A stretch of 64,000 nt of DNA from Maritimibacter fusiformis (GCF_008086115.1 NZ_VSIY01000004.1:310001-374000); one strand, 5' to 3'; numbered from the stretch's first letter, positions 27,521 to 37,152 are shown. Numbers and translations are program-made. The notes: generated by a model from the letters alone, not told the origin.

Positions 27521-28470
27521 TGCGGCCTCGTCAGGCTGACCGGCTGGCCCGGCATGAGGTCCGGCGCACCCTCGGGCCGGGCTTCGGCGCGAAACACCAG
27601 CCGGGCGCGTTCCTCGCGCGAATAGATCATCGGTGGCGTGTGCTGCGGATCGCTTGCCATACGCGTCAGTATGGCGCTCGCCCCCTCGGGGCAGCCGCTG
27701 CATTCCAGCGCCAGACGGTCACCAATCTCGAACTCGGCGCGGTCGGCCTCGGGCAGGAAAAACAGAACCTTGAAGGCGCCCGGCGGCAGGATCGACACCA
27801 CCGGCGTGCCCGCTGCCGCCACTTCACCGGCCACGAAATAGACCTTCTCGACCCGACCCGCGACCGGCGCGGTGACCGCCATGTCGGCAAGCTGCGAGCG
27901 CGCAAGGTCGGCCTCGGCCCGGGCCGCCGTCAGGGTGGCGCGGGCCGCGATCAACTGTTCTTCGCGCGCCGGCAGTTCGGCCACGTCAAGCTGCGCGCGC
28001 AACTGTGCGACATGGGCGTTGGCAGACTCCAGCGCGGCCCGGTCGGCGTCGACGCGGGCTTGCGTGACGATCTCACGCTCGTAAAGGCTCTGGGTGCGCG
28101 CCAGGGTCGAGCGGGCCAGCGCCTGTTTCGCCTGCGCTTCTTCCAGAGACGCCCGGATCACGTCGATCTCCGCCTCGCGCCCGCCGGTCTCGAGGTTGCG
28201 CAGATTGGCTTCCGCCTGCGCCGTGCGGGCCTCGGCGGCGCGCAGGCTGGCCTCCTGCTTGGTGGCGTCCATGTCGAACAGCACCGCATCCGCGCCCAGT
28301 TCCGCCCCCTCGACCGCCGCCATCGTCGCGATCCGCCCCGTCACCGAGGCCGCGACATAGACGAAATCGGCCTCGACATAGCCGTTGTAGACCGGCGCGC
28401 CCCCGTCCCCGAGGCCGGGCAGGATCGCGGTGAGCAGGGCGGAAAACCAGCCAACGATATCGTCAAGCAT
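27517..28470 (-). CDS. HlyD family secretion protein (membrane fusion / periplasmic adaptor)
   Basis: A 317-aa adaptor. The N-terminal segment (about 5-20) anchors it in the inner membrane; YVAASVTGRI begins the first half of the lipoyl domain, residues about 65-180 are an Ala-, Glu- and Gln-rich coiled-coil hairpin, and VTAPVAGRVEKVYFVAGE is the second lipoyl half. This is the YbhG arrangement. The start lies inside the 3' end of tetR with GGAGG just upstream, so the two genes overlap by 8 nt. Confidence 0.92.
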   Translation of the reverse strand: MLDDIVGWFSALLTAILPGLGDGGAPVYNGYVEADFVYVAASVTGRIATMAAVEGAELGADAVLFDMDATKQEASLRAAEARTAQAEANLRNLETGGREAEIDVIRASLEEAQAKQALARSTLARTQSLYEREIVTQARVDADRAALESANAHVAQLRAQLDVAELPAREEQLIAARATLTAARAEADLARSQLADMAVTAPVAGRVEKVYFVAGEVAAAGTPVVSILPPGAFKVLFFLPEADRAEFEIGDRLALECSGCPEGASAILTRMASDPQHTPPMIYSREERARLVFRAEARPEGAPDLMPGQPVSLTRPQ

Positions 28471-29116
28471 TGTCGCCTCCGGGGGGTGTGAACAGCCCGT
28501 TCAACAGGATGTCGAGGTGATTATCGACCAGTCGTTTCAGGTCGAGCCCACCCTTCGGGGTAACCCCGAAAACCTCGGACAGAATGATGTGTATGACCAC
28601 CGGCCCCATCAGCGATCGGATGGTCATTTCCGGGTCGACCGGGCGCAATTCGCCGCGCGCCACGCCCTGCGCGATCAGCCCCTCGACCGCGGGCATTGCC
28701 ATGTTGAGCACGGCGTCGCGGTAGAAGGCGGCGATCTCAGGGGCGACGACGGCCTCGTGCAGCACGATCCGGGGCACGGCAAAGACCTTGGGGTCGTTCA
28801 TCGCCTCGGCAATCACGCCCAGGATCGCCGGAAGCGCGGTGCGCAGATCGCCATGTGCCAGCGCGGCCTGTTCCAGTGCGCGCGCGCTGATCGGTGTGAC
28901 CGCGCGCTTCACCAGCCCTTCGAGGATGGCCTGTTTCGACGGGAAATAGAGATAGACCGCGCCCTTGGAGATCCCCGCCTCACGCGCGATCTCGGCCACC
29001 GAGGTGGCGGCATAGCCCTTCTGGCCAAACAGCGTCAGCGCCGCGTCCAGCACCTCGTCGGGCCGGGCATCGGCGCGGCGGCGGAACTTGGGGGTGGGCG
29101 AGTCGGCATCGGTCAT
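28463..29116 (-). CDS. TetR/AcrR family transcriptional regulator (CecR-like)
   Basis: A 217-aa repressor. The DNA-binding helix-turn-helix is at about 18-62 (GYAATSVAEIAREAG, YLYFPSKQAI); the C-terminal ligand domain is typical of the family. It is the first gene of the efflux operon, as CecR (YbiH) is in the E. coli ybhGFSR operon. A perfect palindrome sits between its start and the upstream gene, so autorepression and control of the pump are very likely. TGGAGGC at 29117-29123 is the ribosome binding site, directly beside the palindrome. Confidence 0.93.
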   Translation of the reverse strand: MTDADSPTPKFRRRADARPDEVLDAALTLFGQKGYAATSVAEIAREAGISKGAVYLYFPSKQAILEGLVKRAVTPISARALEQAALAHGDLRTALPAILGVIAEAMNDPKVFAVPRIVLHEAVVAPEIAAFYRDAVLNMAMPAVEGLIAQGVARGELRPVDPEMTIRSLMGPVVIHIILSEVFGVTPKGGLDLKRLVDNHLDILLNGLFTPPGGDNA

Positions 29117-29123
29117 GCCTCCA

Positions 29124-29147
29124 AACTAACTGACCGGTCAGTTAGTT
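29124..29147. promoter_or_regulatory. 24-bp perfect palindrome, candidate operator of the TetR regulator
   Basis: The half site AACTAACTGACC is followed immediately by its exact reverse complement. It ends 7 nt from the tetR start codon, so a bound repressor would block initiation or early elongation. Length and symmetry are typical of TetR-family operators. Assignment to this regulator is inferred from position. Confidence 0.85.
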
Positions 29148-29187
29148 GCAATTCAATCCGGCGTGAAACGGGCCGAGGCAGGGCGCC

Positions 29188-30297
29188 TCAGCCCTTCTTC
29201 GGCAACACCGGCGCGGTCCGCTCCAGCGCCAGATCGGCGTCCGAGAACCGCCACGGCCCGCGCACCCCCGGCACCCCCTCGGGCTCGATCCGCAATCCCC
29301 GCGCCATCGCCTGTGGATCGGCGAAGGTATCGGCGATCTCGTTGATCGGCCCCGCCGGCACGGTCTCGGCCTCGAGCGCATCCAGCAGCGCGTCGCGGTC
29401 CCACTCGGCGCTGGCCTCCGACAGGATGTCCTTGAGCAGTTCGCGGTTGCCGATCCGCGCCGCGTTGGTGGCGAAGCGTTCGGTATCGGCCAGCGATTCC
29501 AGCCCCAGCACCCGGCACAGCGCGCGAAACTGCCGGTCGTTGCCAACCGCCACGATCACGTATCCGTCCGCCACCGGCAGCGTGTCGTAGGGCACGAGGT
29601 TCGGATGCGCATTGCCCAGCCGCCCCGGATTTTGCCCCGACACGAGGTAGTTCATCGCCTGGTTGGCCAGCATCGCCGTGGCGCAGTCGAACAGCGACAT
29701 GTCGATCATCTGCCCGCGCCCGGTCTTGTGGCGCTGCTCGACCGCGGCAAGGATACCGATGGCGGCGTAAAGCCCCGTCACCACGTCCGACACCGCCACG
29801 CCCACCTTCATCGGGTCGCCGTCGGGCGTGCCGGTGATCGACATCAGCCCGGACAGACCCTGGATCATGAAGTCATAGCCCGCCTGTCCGGCGCGCGGTC
29901 CGTCCTGCCCGAACCCGGTGATCGAGCAATAGATCAGGCGCGGGTTCAGCGCGGCAAGGTTCGGATAGTCCAGCCTGTATTTCGCAAGCCCCCCGACCTT
30001 GAAATTCTCGATCACCACATCGGCTTCGGCCACCAGGTCGCGCACCACCTGTTGCCCCTCGGGCGTGCGGAAGTCGGCGATGATCGAGGTCTTGCCACGG
30101 TTGGTGGCATAGAAATAGGCCGCCGAGCGATCACCGTCACGTTCGATGAACGGCGGGCCCCAGCGGCGCGTGTCGTCGCCCTCGGGGCTTTCGACCTTGA
30201 TCACCTCGGCCCCCAGATCGGCCAGCGCCTGACCGGCCCACGGCCCGGCCAGGATACGGGCCAACTCTACCACCTTCAGCCCTGCAAGCGGGGTCAT
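29188..30297 (-). CDS. CaiB/BaiF family (class III) CoA-transferase, probably glutarate-specific
   Basis: A 369-aa family III CoA-transferase. The N-terminal [33 protein letters not shown] contains the usual fold signature, and the catalytic Asp lies in [13 protein letters not shown]. It transfers CoA between dicarboxylates. Divergent transcription from glutaryl-CoA dehydrogenase, 137 nt away, points to succinyl-CoA:glutarate CoA-transferase (C7orf10/SUGCT-like), which makes glutaryl-CoA. ACAGGAGACGCG precedes the ATG. Confidence 0.88.
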   Translation of the reverse strand: MTPLAGLKVVELARILAGPWAGQALADLGAEVIKVESPEGDDTRRWGPPFIERDGDRSAAYFYATNRGKTSIIADFRTPEGQQVVRDLVAEADVVIENFKVGGLAKYRLDYPNLAALNPRLIYCSITGFGQDGPRAGQAGYDFMIQGLSGLMSITGTPDGDPMKVGVAVSDVVTGLYAAIGILAAVEQRHKTGRGQMIDMSLFDCATAMLANQAMNYLVSGQNPGRLGNAHPNLVPYDTLPVADGYVIVAVGNDRQFRALCRVLGLESLADTERFATNAARIGNRELLKDILSEASAEWDRDALLDALEAETVPAGPINEIADTFADPQAMARGLRIEPEGVPGVRGPWRFSDADLALERTAPVLPKKG

Positions 30298-30434
30298 GCG
30301 CGTCTCCTGTTTTGACCCTCGCTAGCATCCGGCCTGCCGGCGCGCAATCGCCCGGCGCCACCGGCCCGAAGGTTGGGGTTGCGCCGCGTGCGGTGGCGTC
30401 GCAAAACGGGCGGGATATTTTTCGGAGTTGCACG

Positions 30435-31649
30435 ATGACCTCAGACCTGCCCGCACAAAGCCGCCCCGAGCTTTCCGCCTTCGACTGGGAGGACGCGCTG
30501 CGCCTCGACGAGCAGTTGACCGAGGATGAGCGCATGATCCGCGCCTCCGCTCGCGCCTACGCGCAGGAAAACCTGGCCCCCCGCGTGACCGAAGCCTACG
30601 AGACCGAACAGACCGACCCTGCGATCTTTCGCGAGATGGGCGAAATGGGGCTTCTGGGCATCACCATTCCCGAGGAATACGGCGGCCTGGGGGGTGGTTA
30701 TGTCAGCTATGGCCTGGTGGCGCGCGAGGTCGAGCGGGTGGACAGTGGCTATCGCTCGATGATGTCGGTGCAAAGCTCGCTGGTGATGTATCCGATCTAC
30801 GCCTACGGCTCCGAAGAACAGCGCCGCAAGTATCTGCCGGGGCTGGCTTCGGGTGAATTGATCGGCTGTTTCGGCCTGACCGAACCCGATGCGGGCTCTG
30901 ACCCCGGCGCGATGAAGACCCGGGCGGAAAAGACCGACGCGGGCTATCGCCTGACCGGCTCGAAGATGTGGATCTCGAACGCCCCGATTGCCGATGTTTT
31001 CGTCGTCTGGGCCAAATCCGCCGCCCACGGCGGCAAGATCCGGGGCTTCGTGCTGGACAAGGGCCTGCCCGGCCTCTCGGCGCCGAAAATCCGCCATAAG
31101 CTCAGCCTGCGCGCCTCGATCACCGGCGAGATCGTCATGGACGGGGTCGAAGTGGGCGAGGATGCCCTTCTGCCGAATGTCGAAGGGCTGAAAGGTCCGT
31201 TCGGCTGCCTCAACCGCGCACGCTACGGCATTTCCTGGGGCGTCATGGGTGCTGCCGAAGCCTGCTGGCACGCGGCCCGGCAATACGGGCTCGACCGGCA
31301 TCAGTTCGGCAGGCCGCTGGCCCAGACCCAGCTTTTCCAGAAGAAGCTGGCCGATATGCAGACCGAGATTTCGCTGGGGCTTCAGGCCTCGCTTCGGGTC
31401 GGGCGGCTGATGGACGAAGGCCGCGCCGCGCCCGAGATGATCTCGCTCATCAAGCGCAACAACTGCGGCAAGGCGCTCGACACGGCGCGCGCGGCGCGCG
31501 ACATGCATGGCGGCAACGGAATATCCGCCGAATTCCAGGTGATGCGCCACATGGTCAACCTCGAAACGGTGAACACCTACGAGGGCACGCATGACGTGCA
31601 CGCCCTGATCCTGGGCCGCGCGCAGACCGGGTTGCAGGCGTTTTTCTGA
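30435..31649 (+). CDS. gcdH: glutaryl-CoA dehydrogenase
   Basis: A 404-aa FAD enzyme that oxidises and decarboxylates glutaryl-CoA to crotonyl-CoA in lysine, tryptophan and glutarate breakdown. The opening [33 protein letters not shown], and the C-terminal catalytic Glu in [17 protein letters not shown] are diagnostic. The product crotonyl-CoA is the substrate of crotonyl-CoA carboxylase/reductase encoded at 39.2 kb. ATG at 30435 fits the family start; it is convergent with the aminopeptidase gene. Confidence 0.95.
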   Translation: MTSDLPAQSRPELSAFDWEDALRLDEQLTEDERMIRASARAYAQENLAPRVTEAYETEQTDPAIFREMGEMGLLGITIPEEYGGLGGGYVSYGLVAREVERVDSGYRSMMSVQSSLVMYPIYAYGSEEQRRKYLPGLASGELIGCFGLTEPDAGSDPGAMKTRAEKTDAGYRLTGSKMWISNAPIADVFVVWAKSAAHGGKIRGFVLDKGLPGLSAPKIRHKLSLRASITGEIVMDGVEVGEDALLPNVEGLKGPFGCLNRARYGISWGVMGAAEACWHAARQYGLDRHQFGRPLAQTQLFQKKLADMQTEISLGLQASLRVGRLMDEGRAAPEMISLIKRNNCGKALDTARAARDMHGGNGISAEFQVMRHMVNLETVNTYEGTHDVHALILGRAQTGLQAFF

Positions 31650-31659
31650 CGCGCGGCGC

Positions 31660-32874
31660 TCAGATCACGAATTCGCCCTTTTCCATGATCGGATGGCGGT
31701 TGCCATCGCTGGCGATACCGGTCACCGACAACTCCGGCCCGCCGATCATGCAATCCATGTGGATCGTGCTTTCGTTGGCGCCCGCGGCCTCGCGGTCGGC
31801 GCCCGGGGCCAGGTTCATCGAATAGGAATTGCCGAACGCGATGTGGCAGGCGGCGTTTTCGTCAAACAGCGTGTTGAAATACAGCACGTCCGAGCGCGCG
31901 ATGGGCGAGCTTTCCGGCACCAGCGCCACTTCGCCCAGCCGCGATGCCCCCTCGTCCGAGGTGAAATAGGTCTGCGCCACCGCCTCGCCCTTGTCGGCGG
32001 TGATCTTGACTGCCTTGCCGCCCGCGAACTCGACCACCAGCCCCTCGACGATGGTGCCGTTGATCACGGCGGGCTTGGTGAACACCGCCCGGCCCTCGGC
32101 GCGGCCCCTGTCGGGCATGGTGAAGACTTCCTCGGTCGGCAGGTTCGGCGCATAGCCGGTGCCATCCGCAAGCCGCAGCCCGCCCCCGGCCCAGACATGC
32201 CCCTTGGCCAGCCCCAGCGTCAGATCGGTGCCGCCGCCCTCGAAATGCAGCGCCGAAAAGGCGCGCTCGGTCAGGTATTCGCGCCGCTTGGCCAGCGTGT
32301 CGAACACCGTCTGCCAGGCCGCGACCGGGTCGTCGTGGTCGAGCCGGAGCGCCCGGAACACATGGCCCCACAACGTCTCGACCGCCTCGGCCACCGGCAG
32401 ATCGGGATAGACCTGTTTCGCCCAGCCCTCGGTGACGAAGGGCACGATGTTCCAGTTGGTCAGGCCCGAGGTCACCACCTCCATGAACGGCTTGGCCGCG
32501 ACGCTCTGGGCGGCGTTGGCGCGGGCGACCTTGCCGGGGTCCTGCTCGGCCAACAGCCCCGGCGTGCCCCCGGCAATCGCCAGACGCGCGGACCCGTTGC
32601 GCATCGCGCCCGCCATCGCCTCGAACAGCCAGCCCGGCGCGGTCTCGATGGCGTCCTCCGATCCGTGCGTGAACCGCGCCAGCGTGATCGCGTCGTCGGC
32701 GAAAAAGACCTGCACATTCGATGCCCCCGCGCCGTAGGCCTCGCGGGTGATCCGCCGCACCAGGTCCGCCGCGCCGATATCGGCGGTGATCAGCAGTTCC
32801 TGCCCCGGTTTGACTTGCAGGCCAAAGCCCACGCACAGCCGCGCCAACCGGTCGAGATTGTCGTCAAAGCTCAT
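31660..32874 (-). CDS. M29 family aminopeptidase (AmpS/PepS type)
   Basis: A 404-aa metallopeptidase. Metal ligands can be seen in [28 protein letters not shown] and [10 protein letters not shown], in the order used by M29 enzymes; these remove N-terminal residues from peptides in the cytoplasm. It overlaps the deoD start by 4 nt and is downstream of it, so the two are co-transcribed even though their biochemical link is unclear. Confidence 0.92.
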   Translation of the reverse strand: MSFDDNLDRLARLCVGFGLQVKPGQELLITADIGAADLVRRITREAYGAGASNVQVFFADDAITLARFTHGSEDAIETAPGWLFEAMAGAMRNGSARLAIAGGTPGLLAEQDPGKVARANAAQSVAAKPFMEVVTSGLTNWNIVPFVTEGWAKQVYPDLPVAEAVETLWGHVFRALRLDHDDPVAAWQTVFDTLAKRREYLTERAFSALHFEGGGTDLTLGLAKGHVWAGGGLRLADGTGYAPNLPTEEVFTMPDRGRAEGRAVFTKPAVINGTIVEGLVVEFAGGKAVKITADKGEAVAQTYFTSDEGASRLGEVALVPESSPIARSDVLYFNTLFDENAACHIAFGNSYSMNLAPGADREAAGANESTIHMDCMIGGPELSVTGIASDGNRHPIMEKGEFVI

Positions 32875-33587
32875 CCTTCACCCCCGTCGAAAGCGGCGGC
32901 CAGCGCGATCTCGATCATGTCGCCAAAGCTTTTCTCGCGCTGATCCGATGGAAGCGCCTCATGCGTGATCAGGTGGTCGGACACCGTCAGCACCGCCAGC
33001 GCGCGCACCTTGTGGCGCGCGGCGAGGTTGTAAAGCTCGGCGGCTTCCATCTCGACCGCCAGCACCCCGTGGCGCGTCATCTGCTCGTTGAGGTCGGGGC
33101 GTTCGTCATAGAACACGTCCGAGGAATAGATCGTGCCGACATGGGTCGCGATGCCCTTGGCCCTGGCCGCCCGGTGCGCCGCCGTAAGCAGGCCGAAATC
33201 GGCGGGTGGGGCAAAGTTGAACTCGCGGAAGATGCCCGAGGACGGGGTTGCGATCGAACTGGCGCTCATCGCCAGCACCACGTCGCGGATCGCCATCCCC
33301 TCCTGCATCGCCCCACAGGAGCCGACCCGGATCAGCGTTTTCGCGCCGTAGTCGCGGATCAGTTCGTTGGCATAGATCGACAGGCTGGGCATACCCATGC
33401 CCGAGCCTTGTATCGTCACCCGGTGGCCCTGCCAGGTGCCGGTAAAGCCCAGCATCCCCCGGACCTCGTTGACCAGTTTCGCATCGGTCAGGAAGGTCTC
33501 GGCGGCCCATTTCGCGCGATACGGGTCGCCCGGCATGAGCACGGTTTCGGCGATCTCGCCGGCGGCTGCACCTATGTGAATCGTCAT
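32871..33587 (-). CDS. deoD: purine-nucleoside phosphorylase, DeoD type
   Basis: A 238-aa hexameric-type phosphorylase converting purine (deoxy)nucleosides and phosphate to base and (deoxy)ribose 1-phosphate. The phosphate site [18 protein letters not shown] and the catalytic Asp in [10 protein letters not shown] are present, with VEMEAAELY in the active site. AGAGGGGG precedes the ATG but lies inside a leader stem (33595-33637). It is upstream of the M29 gene (ATGA overlap) and 63 nt downstream of the H-NS-like gene on the same strand. Confidence 0.95.
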   Translation of the reverse strand: MTIHIGAAAGEIAETVLMPGDPYRAKWAAETFLTDAKLVNEVRGMLGFTGTWQGHRVTIQGSGMGMPSLSIYANELIRDYGAKTLIRVGSCGAMQEGMAIRDVVLAMSASSIATPSSGIFREFNFAPPADFGLLTAAHRAARAKGIATHVGTIYSSDVFYDERPDLNEQMTRHGVLAVEMEAAELYNLAARHKVRALAVLTVSDHLITHEALPSDQREKSFGDMIEIALAAAFDGGEG

Positions 33588-33594
33588 GGTAACC

Positions 33595-33637
33595 CCCTCT
33601 CGGTTTCGGCGATCTTAACCGCCGTGGGCCGAGAGGG
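33595..33637 (-). promoter_or_regulatory. leader hairpin covering the deoD ribosome binding site
   Basis: CCCTCTCGG (33595-33603) and CCGAGAGGG (33629-33637) form a perfect 9-bp stem with a 25-nt loop that contains a further short CGGC/GCCG stem. On the minus-strand mRNA the 3' arm overlaps the purine-rich ribosome binding site of deoD. It could limit translation or end transcripts of the H-NS-like gene. Confidence 0.5.
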
Positions 33638-33650
33638 AACCCGTGACCGC

Positions 33651-33998
33651 CTAGATTTCGATATCGCTCAGCGATCCGCCGCTGGCCAGATGCGCCTCGA
33701 CCCATTTCGGTTTGCGCCCGCGCCCGGTCCAGGTCTGCGCGGCATCGGCCGGGTTGCGGTATTTCGGTGCGACCTTCTTGCGCGCGTCCGGCTTGGCCGG
33801 CTTGGCGGCGGCGGTCTTGGGCTGCGCCACCTCTTTCAGTTGCGCCAGTGAAAAGCCGAACTCCCGCGCGGCCTTTTCGGCGGCGGCAAGAGCGGCCTTC
33901 TTTTCGGTCTCTTCGACCTTTTCCAGCGCCTTGTCGACGTCGCGGCGGAGTTTTTCCAGCTCCTTTCGGGTCATGCCCCGAAGATTAATCTTTTTCAT
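33651..33998 (-). CDS. H-NS family nucleoid-associated regulator (HvrA-like)
   Basis: A 115-aa protein. Residues 1-60 are a charged helical oligomerisation region (RKELEKLRRDVDKALEKVEE); the C-terminal DNA-binding domain contains TWTGRGRKPKWVEAHLASG, the H-NS signature, preceded by a Lys/Ala/Pro-rich linker. Relatives such as HvrA in Rhodobacter bind AT-rich DNA and regulate promoters. ATG at 33998 follows GAGGAA; longer upstream frames have no such site. The upstream region is AT-rich compared with its surroundings, consistent with autoregulation. Confidence 0.92.
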   Translation of the reverse strand: MKKINLRGMTRKELEKLRRDVDKALEKVEETEKKAALAAAEKAAREFGFSLAQLKEVAQPKTAAAKPAKPDARKKVAPKYRNPADAAQTWTGRGRKPKWVEAHLASGGSLSDIEI

Positions 33999-34020
33999 TT
34001 CATTCCTCGATACAAATCCA

Positions 34021-34043
34021 CCGACAGGCAGATTGCCTGTCGG
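34021..34043. promoter_or_regulatory. hairpin in the leader of the H-NS-like gene
   Basis: CCGACAGGCA and TGCCTGTCGG form a perfect 10-bp stem with loop GAT, 22 nt upstream of the start codon in an otherwise AT-rich region. It could be a 5' leader structure or a protein-binding dyad. Confidence 0.5.
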
Positions 34044-34192
34044 GCAAACCCGGAAACGTCCGATGATCGCGAAATGCGCAAATCCGACGGAAATCCGAAC
34101 TTGTCGCCTGTTACAAAACAAATCCGGTCAGGAAAAGCATTAATTCGGAGTTATTCATTGAATTGATGACCGGCTCGCGAAAGGTTATACAC

Positions 34193-36214
34193 CTATTGCG
34201 CCGCGCGCACCCTCGGGTCGGCAAGCGATACGATATCATCCATGATGGTGTTCAATTGGAAATCCTTAGGCGTATAGACCTTGGCCACGCCCATCGCGCG
34301 GAGCCGCTTGGCGTCGTCTTCGGGAATAATCCCGCCCGCCACGACCGGCACATCGCCAAGCCCTGCGGCGCGCATCCGCTCCATCAATTCCTCGATCAAG
34401 GGAACATGGCTGCCCGACAGGATCGAAAGCCCGACCACATGCGCACCATCCTTTAGCGCCGAGGCGACGATTTCCTCGGGTGTCAGCCGAATACCCTCGT
34501 AGGTAATATCCATGCCGCAATCGCGCGCCCTTGCGGCGATCTGTTCGGCCCCGTTGGAATGCCCGTCCAATCCTGGTTTTCCCACCACGAATTTCAAACG
34601 CCGCCCCAGGGCATCGGACACCGCATCGACACGCGCGCGAATTTCGTCAAGCCCCTCGGTCCGGTTCGAGGGGTTTTTCGAAACGCCGGTGGGGCCGCGA
34701 TATTGCCCGAATACCGCGCGCACCGCGTCGCCCCATTCCCCTGTCGTCGCGCCCGCCTTTGCCGCGGCAATAGACGCGGGCATGATATTCGCCCCCGATT
34801 TCGCCGCCGCGCGCAATTCGGTCAGCGCCTTTTCCACCGCTGCACTGTCACGGGCAGCGCGCCACGCCTGCAAGCGCGCGATCTGGTCGGCCTCGGCTTC
34901 CGGGTCGGCCAGCATGATCGCCTCCGGCCCCGAGGTCAGCGGCGAGGGCGCGTGTTCGGTCCAGCGGTTCACGCCGACCACCACGGTCTCGCCCGCCTCG
35001 ATGCGCGCGATCCGTTCGGCGTTGCTTTCGACCAGCCGCGCCTTCATGTAGTCGATCGCCTCCATCGCCCCGCCCATCGCGTCGATCTGGGCCAGTTCGG
35101 CACGCGCGCCGTCCTTCAATTCCTCGACTTTCCGGGTCACCACCGGGTTGCCGTCGAACAGGTCGCCGTATTCCAGAAGGTCGGTCTCATAGGCCAGGAT
35201 CTGCTGCATCCGCAGCGACCATTGCTGATCCCAGGGACGCGGCAGGCCCAGCGCCTCGTTCCAGGCGGGCAGCTGCACCGCCCGGGCGCGGGCGTTTTTC
35301 GACAGCGTCACCGCCAGCGTTTCCAGCAAAATGCGATAGACGTTGTTTTCCGGCTGCTGCTCGGTCAGCCCCAGCGAATTGACCTGAACGCCATAGCGGA
35401 AACGGCGGAATTTCTCTTCCTCGACGCCATAGCGGTCGCGCGTGATCTCGTCCCACAACTCGACGAAGGCGCGCATCTTGCACATTTCGGTGACGAAACG
35501 GATACCGGCATTCACGAAGAATGAAATCCGCCCGACCATTTCCGGAAACTGCGCCTCTGGCACCTTGCCGCGCAGATCGTCCAGCACCGCCGTCGCCGTT
35601 GCCAGCGCAAAGGCCAGTTCCTCCTCGGGCGTCGCCCCCGCCTCCTGCAAATGGTAGGAACAGATATTCATCGGGTTCCACTTCGGCAGATGCTCGCGGG
35701 TATAGGCGGCGACATCCGTGATCATCCGCAGGCTGGGCTTGGGCGGACACACATAGGTGCCGCGCGACAGGTATTCCTTGATCAGGTCGTTCTGCACCGT
35801 GCCTTGCAGCGCGGCGACATCCGCGCCCTGTTCCTCGGCCACCGCGATATAAAGCGCCAAGAGCCACGGCGCGGTCGCGTTGATCGTCATCGAGGTGTTC
35901 ATCTGGTCTAGCGGAATCTGGTCGAACAGCATCCGCATGTCGCCCAGATGCGCCACCGGCACGCCCACCTTGCCGACCTCGCCGCGCGCCAGCTTGTGGT
36001 CGCTGTCATATCCCGTCTGGGTCGGCAGATCGAATGCCACCGACAGCCCGGTCTGCCCCTTGGCGAGGTTGCCGCGATAGAGCGCATTCGACGCGCTGGC
36101 AGTCGAATGCCCGGCATAGGTGCGAAACAGCCAGGGCCTGTCCGGCTGGCGGTCGGGGGGCGGGGTCTCGGTCGTTTGCATCGCTGACTCGCGGTTCATG
36201 TTGCGCTGCAGCAT
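34193..36214 (-). CDS. ecm: ethylmalonyl-CoA mutase (adenosylcobalamin-dependent)
   Basis: A 673-aa single-chain mutase converting (2R)-ethylmalonyl-CoA to (2S)-methylsuccinyl-CoA in the ethylmalonyl-CoA pathway. Residues about 20-540 are the TIM-barrel mutase domain with SVAFDLPTQTGYDSD and QMNTSMTINATAPWLL; the C-terminal B12 domain has the base-off motif GKPGLDGHSNG. Sequence and length match MeaA/Ecm rather than two-subunit methylmalonyl-CoA mutase. Start is uncertain: ATG at 36214 has GAGG 5 nt upstream, while ATG at 36181 would begin nearer the conserved PWLFRTYAGHS. The pathway partner ccr is at 39.2 kb. Confidence 0.95.
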   Translation of the reverse strand: MLQRNMNRESAMQTTETPPPDRQPDRPWLFRTYAGHSTASASNALYRGNLAKGQTGLSVAFDLPTQTGYDSDHKLARGEVGKVGVPVAHLGDMRMLFDQIPLDQMNTSMTINATAPWLLALYIAVAEEQGADVAALQGTVQNDLIKEYLSRGTYVCPPKPSLRMITDVAAYTREHLPKWNPMNICSYHLQEAGATPEEELAFALATATAVLDDLRGKVPEAQFPEMVGRISFFVNAGIRFVTEMCKMRAFVELWDEITRDRYGVEEEKFRRFRYGVQVNSLGLTEQQPENNVYRILLETLAVTLSKNARARAVQLPAWNEALGLPRPWDQQWSLRMQQILAYETDLLEYGDLFDGNPVVTRKVEELKDGARAELAQIDAMGGAMEAIDYMKARLVESNAERIARIEAGETVVVGVNRWTEHAPSPLTSGPEAIMLADPEAEADQIARLQAWRAARDSAAVEKALTELRAAAKSGANIMPASIAAAKAGATTGEWGDAVRAVFGQYRGPTGVSKNPSNRTEGLDEIRARVDAVSDALGRRLKFVVGKPGLDGHSNGAEQIAARARDCGMDITYEGIRLTPEEIVASALKDGAHVVGLSILSGSHVPLIEELMERMRAAGLGDVPVVAGGIIPEDDAKRLRAMGVAKVYTPKDFQLNTIMDDIVSLADPRVRAAQ

Positions 36215-36260
36215 TGATGCCTCAAGCAATAAAGTTACTCAACCCCAGAATTTGAAGGAA

Positions 36261-36291
36261 GATCATTGCGCGGCAAAATCGCGCAATGATC
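36261..36291 (-). terminator. terminator-like hairpin between the two-domain secreted protein and ecm
   Basis: GATCATTGCGCG and CGCGCAATGATC form a perfect 12-bp stem with a 7-nt loop. On the minus strand it is followed by TTCCTTCAAATT, a moderately T-rich run. It lies 28 nt after the secreted-protein gene and 47 nt before ecm, so it probably separates the two transcripts. Confidence 0.65.
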
Positions 36292-36318
36292 CGTTCCACG
36301 TCCCCCGATGCCAAGGAC

Positions 36319-37002
36319 TCAGTCGATCAGCAGATCGAGTTGGCGGAACGTGTAGCTTTCCATCGCGCAGACATCGAGACCGAACCGCTCGATCTCGGCG
36401 ATGTTGTCCTCGAACACCGCCTTGAAATCGTAAAGACAGGCGCCGCTGCCGTCGTTGAAATCGACGGTCAGGTAATTGTCCGAGTTCAGCACCTGGTCGC
36501 CCAGAATATCCGCACCCCAGGTCGTCATGTCCTGGCTCGAGCTATAGAAATAGATCATCGTCAGGCCGGTGTCGTTGTAGATATTCACCACCCGGTCCGG
36601 GCCGGGCGAAACCGGCGGTGCGGCTGCCGCGTCGCCGGGCGTGGTGTAGCGGAAGTTGAACCCATCGGCCTGGCAGACGTCGACGCTGCGTTGTTCGGCA
36701 TAGGATCCGTCTTCGAATTCGGCCCGCAGATCGTAAAAGCAAAATGCGCTGCCGTCGCTGAACCTGATCGTCTCGTAATACCCCGACTGGATCACCCGGT
36801 TGCCCAGGCGATCATCGCCCCAGTCATCGCTGGCGACGGGCGACGCATAGAAATACTGCATCGTCACGCCGGTGTTGTTGTGGATATCATAATCCTTGTC
36901 GGCCGCAGTCGCGGTCATGGCGCCAAGGAAAACCACGCCCAGGAATGAGGCCACCGACACGCGCGCCAAAGACGCCAGCCCCGTTGAGAAACGACGTTCC
37001 AT
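36319..37002 (-). CDS. secreted protein with two copies of an unrecognised ~80-aa domain
   Basis: A 227-aa protein. Residues 1-34 form a signal peptide (MTATAA before DKDYDI). Two homologous units follow, about 36-120 and 140-227, separated by an Ala/Pro-rich linker. Each reads N-(N/D)-T-G-x-T-M-x-x-(F)-Y near its start, then W, (D)RLG or (D)ILG, F-x-DGS, C-x-YD and a second Cys about 27 residues later, so one disulphide per unit is likely in the periplasm. ATG at 37002 has a GGGGGG-rich site and starts the signal peptide. The single-domain paralogue lies just upstream. Function unknown. Confidence 0.85.
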   Translation of the reverse strand: MERRFSTGLASLARVSVASFLGVVFLGAMTATAADKDYDIHNNTGVTMQYFYASPVASDDWGDDRLGNRVIQSGYYETIRFSDGSAFCFYDLRAEFEDGSYAEQRSVDVCQADGFNFRYTTPGDAAAAPPVSPGPDRVVNIYNDTGLTMIYFYSSSQDMTTWGADILGDQVLNSDNYLTVDFNDGSGACLYDFKAVFEDNIAEIERFGLDVCAMESYTFRQLDLLID

Positions 37003-37076
37003 ACCACCCCCCCTTTTGTTCGATAATTCGCCGAGTATAGCGCAAATCGGGGGTTTTTGGGCAGAAAACCGACGGT

Positions 37077-37123
37077 ACAAAAAACCGAAAACCGCCCGGC
37101 GCCAACGTGGTGGAGCCGGGCGG
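37077..37123 (-). terminator. intrinsic terminator of the single-domain secreted protein gene
   Basis: On the minus strand CCGCCCGGC and GCCGGGCGG (37092-37100 and 37115-37123) form a 9-bp stem, followed by TTTTCGGTTTTTTG. It lies 30 nt after the stop codon at 37153, so the 114-aa gene is likely monocistronic. Confidence 0.8.
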
Positions 37124-37152
37124 CATTGCCGTGTGACGTCGGAATTTCGGTC

